Source of the DNA: Actinobacteria bacterium Ga0077560
GTDB lineage: Bacteria; Actinomycetota; Thermoleophilia; Miltoncostaeales; Miltoncostaeaceae
DNA: 50,378 bases
Assembly (NCBI GenBank): GCA_001464275.1
Contig: LNFL01000173.1
Location: 1-50,378 of the forward strand
Reading direction: 5' to 3'
Shown: positions 45,198 through 50,378 of the stretch, in pieces
Position numbering within the stretch: position 1 is the stretch's first letter
Layout: the number at the start of each line of letters is the position of its first letter
Made by a program: the position numbers and the translations under genes
The notes under the pieces: model-generated
Database searches by the model: none
What the model was told of the DNA's origin: nothing
Seen by the model: the letters and a program-made list of their open reading frames with translations, nothing else

Positions 45198-45992
45198 ATG
45201 GGGCGCGACGAGGCGATCGGGCGGCTGGTGTCCCGGGCGCTGACGCGCCCGTCCAACGTCCTGCCCGGCGCGGCCGTCGTGGCGGCGGGCATCCTGCTGG
45301 GGTTCTGGCCGCTCGCCCTGGCCGGGGTGGCCGTCTACGGCGTGCTGGCCGCCACCACCCTCTTCAGCAGGGACGAGGCCCGGCGGGCGCTCGGACGACC
45401 CGCCGCTCCCGCCGCCGCGGCCGCCGCCGCGCCCCTCCCGGCGACCCCCGCCGAGCTGCGCGACCCCGGCGTGCGCCAGCGGTACGAGGAGGCCCACGCC
45501 GAGTACGGGCGCATCCGCCAGGCCCTGGCGCAGAGCCCGGTGCCCCTCCAGGAGATCGAGGTGGAGACCGCGGGCCTCATGCACGACGTCGGCGGGCTGT
45601 GCCGCCGTGCCCAGGCCGTGTGCGACTACCTGGGGTCGGTCGACGAGGCGGCGCTGGCCGCCGACCGCACCCGCGCCGCCGAGGACCTGCACACCGCGGG
45701 ACCCGACGTGGCGCCGGCGCTCACCGAGACGGTCGCCGCGCTCGACCAGCAGCTCGGCACCGTCCGGGACATGTACGGCAAGCTGCGCGGCTTCGACGCC
45801 CGCATGCGCCAGCTCATCAGCAACCTCGGCGCCATCCGCGGCGAGATCGCCCGCCTGGCCGTGGAGAGCCACCCGGACGACTCCGCGCGCGTGCTGGAGC
45901 ACGTGAGCTCCGCGCGCGAGCTGGTGAGCGGCATCACCGACACGCTGGCCGATCGCGAGCAGGGCGGCGGCACACCCGCCCCGGGGGCCTGA
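45198..45992 (+). CDS. Membrane-anchored coiled-coil protein, unknown
   Basis: A 264-residue protein. Two close hydrophobic segments (about residues 20-55) form a hairpin anchor. An Ala/Pro linker and a helical domain of about 170 residues follow (VRQRYEEAHAEYGRIRQALAQS, ... MYGKLRGFDARMRQLISNLGAIRGEIARLAVE). It starts 2 bases after the solute-binding/VWA gene and is surely cotranscribed. The helical part may assemble with the VWA protein across the membrane. No family is recognised. Confidence 0.72.
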   Translation: MGRDEAIGRLVSRALTRPSNVLPGAAVVAAGILLGFWPLALAGVAVYGVLAATTLFSRDEARRALGRPAAPAAAAAAAPLPATPAELRDPGVRQRYEEAHAEYGRIRQALAQSPVPLQEIEVETAGLMHDVGGLCRRAQAVCDYLGSVDEAALAADRTRAAEDLHTAGPDVAPALTETVAALDQQLGTVRDMYGKLRGFDARMRQLISNLGAIRGEIARLAVESHPDDSARVLEHVSSARELVSGITDTLADREQGGGTPAPGA

Positions 45993-45998
45993 CCCCGC

Positions 45999-47711
45999 TC
46001 AGTCCCCGCGGGACCGCCCGAGCACCCAGCGGTCGATGCGCGCCAGCACCGGCTGATGGTCCTCGGAGGGCATGCGCCAGCCGATGGCGGCGGTGCGTGC
46101 CAGCGCGTCCTCCAGCGTGGCCAGCGCGCGCGCCAGCGGGATGGGCCGGCACGGCAGGCCGAACTCGCGCATGGGCGCCATGAGCTCACGCTCCAGGCGG
46201 GGCTCGCAGACGTCGGGGAGGAAGAAGGCCTCCTTCACCGCGCCCCGCAGGTCGTCGTGGTCCACCAGCACCACAGGGGGCGACACGCGTCCGGACTCCT
46301 TCGCCACCGTGATGACCAGCTGCTGCTGATCGGGCGCCTGGGCCAGCGACGTGGTCCACGCGGCGCGCGGCGCGGCATCGAGCAGCCCCTGCACCCAGGG
46401 CCGGCGCGGGCCGCCGGCCGCCCCCGCCCGGGCCACGCGCGCCAGCGGCGCGGGCAGCACGGCCCCGCACGCCGCGCAGGCGTCTGCGCCGGCGTCGCCG
46501 AGCGCCGCCATCGCGACGAGCATCGCGACGGCGGCCTCGGTCTCGGCGCCCTGGAAGGCCTCCTCGACGAGCGCCTCCACCAGGTACGAGCGCCGTGGCG
46601 CCAGCAGGGCCGCGACCATGGACTCGGCACCGAACGGGTCGTCGACGGCCGGCAGCATCCGCCGGGCCCGGTGGAACGCCGCCTGCGCGTCCAGGTCGTG
46701 CGCCATGTCCTCCAGGCACTCGGCGACGACCGCCCACTCGGGGCCCTCGGCGCGCGCCAGCCCCTCCTCGGCCCAGCGCCGGGCCGACGCCACGTCGCCG
46801 GTGCGCAGCGCCAGCAGCGCCGCCTCGTAGCGGTCCTCGGGATCCCCGAACCGGAAGGCGCCGGTGAGGACCGAGAGCCCCTCGGCGGGGCGGCCGGCGC
46901 GGGCGAGCACGCGGGCCAGGCGGCGACGGGCGACGGGGACGCGATCGGGCAGGTGGCGGCGCAGGACGGTCACCAGGCGGTCCTGCACGGCGGCGGCCTC
47001 GGACGGCCGCTCGGCCGCGAGCAGCCCCTCCACGTCGGCCTCCAGCGCATCGACCTCCTCCTCGGTGAGGTCCCGCCACGCCGTGCCGGCCGGGCCGACC
47101 CACCCCAGGTGCAGCTCCCACCCGCCGTCCCGCAGGACCTCCGAGAGCGGCCGGCCCGGCCCGCGGAACGCACCGGGCACCGTCGAGGCGACCACGGCGA
47201 ACACGGAGGCCAGGTGGACGACCGGGGGCGCGGACCAGTCGCGCTCCAGCCGGCGCCGCACGGCGTCGCCGAGGTGCGCCTCGTCGCCGGGGACCGGCGC
47301 GAGCCGTGGGACCCGCTCGACCCGCAGGATGCGGGCGGTGGGGTCCTCGATGACCACGGCGACGGTGTCGCCGGGCGCGACGCCGCCGGGCAGGGCGACC
47401 GCGTCCAGGCCGAGCAGCGTGATGGGCGCCATGTCGCCGTCGGCGTCCAGCGACCCGCGGTCGCGCGCCTCGCGGGTCACACGGGTGGTGAGGACCACCC
47501 CGGTGAGGGCCTGGTCGACGCGCGCGAGTCGGCCGTCCGCCAGCTCGATGATGCGCGGGTCGTCTCGCAGCGCGCGGCGCACCGCCGCGACCGGGTCGCG
47601 GGCGCGTGTGACCCCCGACTCCGCGAGGACGGTTCCGATATCCGCCACCCGGACGGGGCCGGAGGCGAGCAGCGAGACCGCTGCATCCGCGATGCGCCCC
47701 ATGGCGGCCAC
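45999..47711 (-). CDS. Large orphan protein with helical repeats
   Basis: A 570-residue cytoplasmic protein. The first 70 residues look like a winged helix (ADAAVSLLASGPVRVADIGTVLAESGVTRARDPVAAVRRALRDDPRIIELADGRLARV). A beta-rich region follows (TGVVLTTRVTREA, PGDTVAVVIEDPTARILRVERV), then TPR-like helices (about 235-330) and a C-terminal domain with PLARALATLEDALARTAAIGWRMPSEDHQPVLARIDRWVLG. It has a CAACG pair near residue 410 that may bind zinc. No name can be given. The start is GTG 47711 or ATG 47702; neither has a clear ribosome site. Convergent with the coiled-coil gene. Confidence 0.72.
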   Translation of the reverse strand: MAAMGRIADAAVSLLASGPVRVADIGTVLAESGVTRARDPVAAVRRALRDDPRIIELADGRLARVDQALTGVVLTTRVTREARDRGSLDADGDMAPITLLGLDAVALPGGVAPGDTVAVVIEDPTARILRVERVPRLAPVPGDEAHLGDAVRRRLERDWSAPPVVHLASVFAVVASTVPGAFRGPGRPLSEVLRDGGWELHLGWVGPAGTAWRDLTEEEVDALEADVEGLLAAERPSEAAAVQDRLVTVLRRHLPDRVPVARRRLARVLARAGRPAEGLSVLTGAFRFGDPEDRYEAALLALRTGDVASARRWAEEGLARAEGPEWAVVAECLEDMAHDLDAQAAFHRARRMLPAVDDPFGAESMVAALLAPRRSYLVEALVEEAFQGAETEAAVAMLVAMAALGDAGADACAACGAVLPAPLARVARAGAAGGPRRPWVQGLLDAAPRAAWTTSLAQAPDQQQLVITVAKESGRVSPPVVLVDHDDLRGAVKEAFFLPDVCEPRLERELMAPMREFGLPCRPIPLARALATLEDALARTAAIGWRMPSEDHQPVLARIDRWVLGRSRGD

Positions 47712-47777
47712 GATACCAGCGGGGTGCCGGGCGGAGTCAGGGGGAAGCGCACCGGTCCCGCACCGGCGCGTGCCGGA

Positions 47778-48548
47778 TCAGGGAACGATCTCCACCGGCG
47801 TCCCCGGACGGACGATCCGGGCCATCCGGACGATGTCGCTGTTGTGGATGCGAATGCACCCGTGGCTGGCGCGGGTGCCGAGCAGCTCCGGCGCGTTGGT
47901 GCCGTGCATCGCGACGCGGCCGTTGCCCCCGGCGTACTCGTTCAGGGTCTCCGAGAAGCCGGTGATGGGGAACACCACCGGACCAAGGAAGGCCCCCCGC
48001 GTACGTGTCCTGATGAGCTCGGCGACGGCGAAGCGACCAACCGGGGTGGGGTTCTCGACCGTCCCGACCGCCACCGTGAAGCGCATGATCGGGCGGCCGT
48101 TCCGGTAGACCGTGAGGCGCCGGTCCCCGAGGTCCACCCGGATGCGCAGGCGCGTCACGTTGAGGCGCAGGACGTCGACGGGGACCCAGCCCTGGATGCC
48201 GTTGGGGCGGATGGGCAGGCGCACACGCACCCACACCTTGCCCGCGGCGTCCTCGGCGCGGTCGGTGATCTGCAGGACCGTCGCGCCGCCGCCCAGCGGT
48301 GCGACGGGCTGCAGGACGGTGATGGCCTTCCCGCTCTTGCGGGGCGCCCGCCGCACCGTGACCGGCGCCACCAGGCGGCCGACCCAGGTGAGCTTCGGCG
48401 TGGGGCGTCCCAGCGACTCCGGCGTCGCCGCGATGGCGCGCGGCGCCTCGGCGGCCGGGTCTGCCGGGCCGGCAGGGAGGGCGGGACCGGCGGCGAGGCC
48501 GCCGGCGGCGACGGCCACCCAGGCGATCAGGACGCGGCGGAGGCGCAT
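47778..48548 (-). CDS. Second L,D-transpeptidase (YkuD domain), secreted
   Basis: A 256-residue exported enzyme. The signal peptide covers about residues 1-26. An SH3-like region (APVTVRRAPRKSGKAITVLQPVAPL) precedes the YkuD domain: RIRVDLGDRRLTVYRNGRP, GTVENPTPVGRFAV, MHGTN and the catalytic RASHGCIRIHN. It ends GTPVEIVP, matching the end of the first L,D-transpeptidase (326-1126), to which it is similar throughout. It probably has a wall cross-linking role; the two paralogues may act under different conditions or on different donors. ATG 48548. Confidence 0.92.
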   Translation of the reverse strand: MRLRRVLIAWVAVAAGGLAAGPALPAGPADPAAEAPRAIAATPESLGRPTPKLTWVGRLVAPVTVRRAPRKSGKAITVLQPVAPLGGGATVLQITDRAEDAAGKVWVRVRLPIRPNGIQGWVPVDVLRLNVTRLRIRVDLGDRRLTVYRNGRPIMRFTVAVGTVENPTPVGRFAVAELIRTRTRGAFLGPVVFPITGFSETLNEYAGGNGRVAMHGTNAPELLGTRASHGCIRIHNSDIVRMARIVRPGTPVEIVP

Positions 48549-48732
48549 GGGCGTCACCGTACCGGTCCGACGGCGCCGGGCCACACACGTTCGGTCGATC
48601 GTCACACCATCTTGTCGGCAGATTCCGCGCCCGCTCAAGGAACGCCACGCCCGGTCGGGGCATCGGCGCGCCCGGAAGGTGTCATCATGGCCGCGTGACG
48701 ATCCCCCGCGTGCACGTCGAGGGCGGGCCCGG

Positions 48733-49410
48733 GTGACGGGCCTGGCCGTCGCGACCACCGCGAACATCATCAGCGACCTGCACGACCTGGCGGAGTCCGC
48801 CGCCGAGTACGGCTTCATCGCGGTGCTGCTCGTGGTCGCCGGCGACGGCATCTTCCCCGTGCTGCCCGGCGAGACCGCCATCGTCGCCGGCGCCGTGCTC
48901 GCCGCGGCCGGCACCGGGAGCCTGTACATGGTCATCGCCGCCGGCGCCGTGGGCGCCGTGATCGGCGATTCGGTGGCGTTCTGGGTGGGCCGGACCGGCC
49001 AGGGGCCCATCCGCAGATTCGTCGGGCGCTTCGCCGGGCACGACCGGCTGCTCGCCGCGGAGCGCATGGTGCAGCGCAACGGCCCCGCGCTGGTCCTCGC
49101 CGGCCGGTTCCTGCCCGGGCTCCGGATCGCCATCAACATGGCCTGCGGCGCGGGGCAGATGAGCTACCCGCGGTTCCTCGCCTTCGACGCCGCCGGCGCC
49201 ACCCTGTGGTCGCTCCAGGCCGCGCTCCTCGGATATTTTGCGGGCAAGGCGTTCGCCGACCAGATCTGGGTGGCCTTCGTGGTCGCCTTCGCCGTCACCG
49301 GCATCGTCGCCACGGTCGTGGGCCTGCGGGAGCGGCGGCACATCCGGCGCGAGCGCGAGGCGGCGCAGGCCGCGGCGGTCGCCGCCGGGGCGCAGGAGCC
49401 CCGGACATGA
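48733..49410 (+). CDS. DedA-family membrane protein
   Basis: A 225-residue membrane protein of the DedA/VTT family, linked to undecaprenyl-phosphate or lipid flipping and membrane homeostasis. VAGDGIFPVLPGETAIVAGAVLAA, DSVAFWVGRTGQGPIRRFVGRF, LAGRFLPGLRIAINMACGAGQMSYPRFLAFDAAGATLWS give the family motifs, including GRFLPGLR. GTG 48733 gives the expected N-terminus. The stop overlaps the next start as ATGA. Confidence 0.9.
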   Translation: MTGLAVATTANIISDLHDLAESAAEYGFIAVLLVVAGDGIFPVLPGETAIVAGAVLAAAGTGSLYMVIAAGAVGAVIGDSVAFWVGRTGQGPIRRFVGRFAGHDRLLAAERMVQRNGPALVLAGRFLPGLRIAINMACGAGQMSYPRFLAFDAAGATLWSLQAALLGYFAGKAFADQIWVAFVVAFAVTGIVATVVGLRERRHIRREREAAQAAAVAAGAQEPRT

Positions 49411-49877
49411 GCGCGGACGGCGTCGTCCGCCCGGAGCCGCTCCGGGACCTGCTGGCCCGCGTCGCGGAGGGCGACGCCCTCGTGGGCCTGGGGATCCCCC
49501 GGTGCCCGGCCTGCATGCTGCTGCCGGCCAGCCTGGGCGCCGTCGCGTCCGCCCGCCCCGGGCTCGCGGTGGGCCTCGCCCTGTTCGAGCGCCCGGAGGA
49601 CTGGGAGCTGCGCGAGGAGCTGCTGTGGCCCCGCGGGATCCGCGTGAGCCGCTCCAGCGTCCCCGTGATCGCGCTGCTGCGCGGCGGCCAGGCCGTGGCC
49701 ACCCGCATCGGCGGGGCGCCGGCCCACCTCATCGACCGCTGGCTCGAGCCGCACCTCGGGCCGGCGGGGCATCCACTGCCCGCCGAGACGACCGAGGCGG
49801 AGCGCGCCACGCTCGATCACATGGCCGCCCGACGCGCCCAGCAGACCGTCGTGAAGGGCCGCGACCCCCTCGGTTGA
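49407..49877 (+). CDS. Thioredoxin-fold protein with CPAC motif
   Basis: A 156-residue protein. GIPRCPACMLLPASLGAVA (Cys33, Cys36) resembles the thioredoxin redox site, and SRSSVPVIALLRGGQAVATRIGG provides the cis-Pro strand and turn of that fold. There is no signal peptide, so a cytoplasmic role is likely. It overlaps the DedA stop by ATGA, which suggests joint expression. The partner or substrate is unknown. Confidence 0.78.
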   Translation: MSADGVVRPEPLRDLLARVAEGDALVGLGIPRCPACMLLPASLGAVASARPGLAVGLALFERPEDWELREELLWPRGIRVSRSSVPVIALLRGGQAVATRIGGAPAHLIDRWLEPHLGPAGHPLPAETTEAERATLDHMAARRAQQTVVKGRDPLG

Positions 49878-50133
49878 CCGTCCGCCCGGGTCCGTTCCGG
49901 CGAATCTGGCGACTGTCGAATTGTGAAGATTTCATGAGATGCGCCGGAGATGATGCGCGGAGGGTGAACCTTCACGGAGGATCGACCTGAACGACGGGGT
50001 TGCGTCTGGGCGTCTCACCTGACAAAACCCCGGTCAATGCCATGGATGGTCCAGCAACGATCGCGGTGCCCTCAGGCGGTCGTCACCAGCGCGTGTCGTC
50101 CCGATTTCCCTCGCCAGAGGGCGCCGGAGCAAT
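49878..50133 (+). promoter_or_regulatory. Intergenic leader of the MerR-like gene
   Basis: A 256-bp region containing the AT-richest stretch of the window's right end (around 49915-49940) and an inverted repeat GTGAACCTTCAC at 49964-49975. It presumably holds the promoter of the MerR-like gene with a leader of 100 or more bases. No known riboswitch pattern was seen. Confidence 0.35.
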
Positions 50134-50378
50134 ATGCATTCCGGCGCAAATTCTGATCTGACAAACACTCCCGGCCGCGAGTCCGGCACCACGGGGCCCT
50201 CGGCCGCGGCGGTTCTCGCCGGGCCGGAGCTGCTCTCGGTGTCGGCCGCCGCCAGGATGCTGGGCGTGAGCCCGTCGTCGCTGCGCGCCTGGGCCGCCGC
50301 CGGCCGCGTCCCGCACGTGCGGACCCCCGGCGGGCACCGGCGCTTCCAGCGCGAGGAGCTCATCCGCTGGCTGGCCGA
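50134..50378 (+). CDS. MerR/BldC-like DNA-binding protein (truncated by window)
   Basis: The open frame from ATG 50134 (GGAG 5 nt upstream) runs off the window after 81 residues. An unstructured N-terminus of about 30 residues leads to a winged helix-turn-helix LLSVSAAARMLGVSPSSLRAWAAAGRVPHVRTPGGHRRFQREEL, with the TPGGHRRF phrase typical of BldC and MerR-type excisionase-like regulators. What follows (sensor domain, or none as in BldC) cannot be seen. Confidence 0.85.
   Translation, partial: MHSGANSDLTNTPGRESGTTGPSAAAVLAGPELLSVSAAARMLGVSPSSLRAWAAAGRVPHVRTPGGHRRFQREELIRWLA

Noticed and set aside
48696..48737. Tiny reading frame GTG 48696 to TGA just before dedA, a possible leader peptide
   Set aside because: No ribosome site and no conserved feature; the GTGA overlap with the dedA start is likely chance in this composition.

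Overview
This 50.4-kb window is very GC-rich (roughly 70% or more), gene-dense chromosomal DNA from a high-GC Gram-positive bacterium. The gene content suggests a deep-branching actinomycetote, possibly Thermoleophilia: an IF-1 of the actinobacterial type, DUF11 surface proteins, a PilB/GspE ATPase, a coproheme decarboxylase and a Streptomyces-like PHO box. This placement is inferred from protein character alone. I see no tRNA, rRNA, CRISPR array, IS element or prophage gene. Genes are packed with many 1-4 nt stop/start overlaps (ATGA, GTGA, TGATG, and once CTGA), and GTG and TTG starts are common.

Layout. 0-2.5 kb: small membrane protein, L,D-transpeptidase and a secreted SdrD-B/DUF11 protein. 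2.8-6.3 kb: PNPOx-like protein, DNA polymerase IV with a membrane protein, lipoprotein and SnoaL-like protein. 6.3-8.7 kb: a quinone/catechol stress cassette resembling Bacillus mhq genes (ring-cleaving dioxygenase plus carboxylesterase, divergent from a MarR regulator with a palindromic operator), then a J-domain protein. 8.8-13.8 kb: PilB/GspE ATPase, IF-1, thioredoxin-TPR protein, a small Cys/His protein and EttA. 14.0-20.5 kb: a tandem array of four secreted DUF11 paralogues, each followed by a hairpin. 20.6-23.3 kb: aconitase, whose reading frame is broken near codon 50. 23.7-27.6 kb: pstSCAB with a PHO box. 27.7-34.4 kb: FAD monooxygenase, dihydrolipoyl dehydrogenase, an overlapping operon (alpha/beta hydrolase, inositol-phosphatase-like, HGSNAT-like acyltransferase), a divergent hydrolase paralogue and ispH. 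34.5-37.1 kb: M23 peptidase and a thioester-domain/DUF11 surface protein. 37.3-41.8 kb: nucleotidyltransferase, zinc alcohol dehydrogenase, coproheme decarboxylase and PQQ-type sugar dehydrogenase. 41.9-50.4 kb: PPK2, small proteins, a solute-binding/VWA protein with a membrane coiled-coil partner, a large orphan protein, a second L,D-transpeptidase, DedA with a CPAC thioredoxin-fold protein, and the start of a MerR/BldC-like regulator.

The strongest candidate for something undescribed is the secreted protein family in three places (1.1-2.5, 14.0-20.5 and 35.7-37.1 kb). Its six members differ at the N-terminus (SdrD-B, a YFGYDN module, a thioester adhesin domain) but share a C-terminal DUF11-like domain that ends at the very last residues in VTG (VAG in one). 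There is no LPXTG-plus-membrane tail. This looks like a C-terminal signature for export, anchoring or assembly. Other points to check are the split aconitase, the likely ACG start of infA, the CTG start of dinB, and an unexplained 280-bp gene-free stretch near 23.4 kb.
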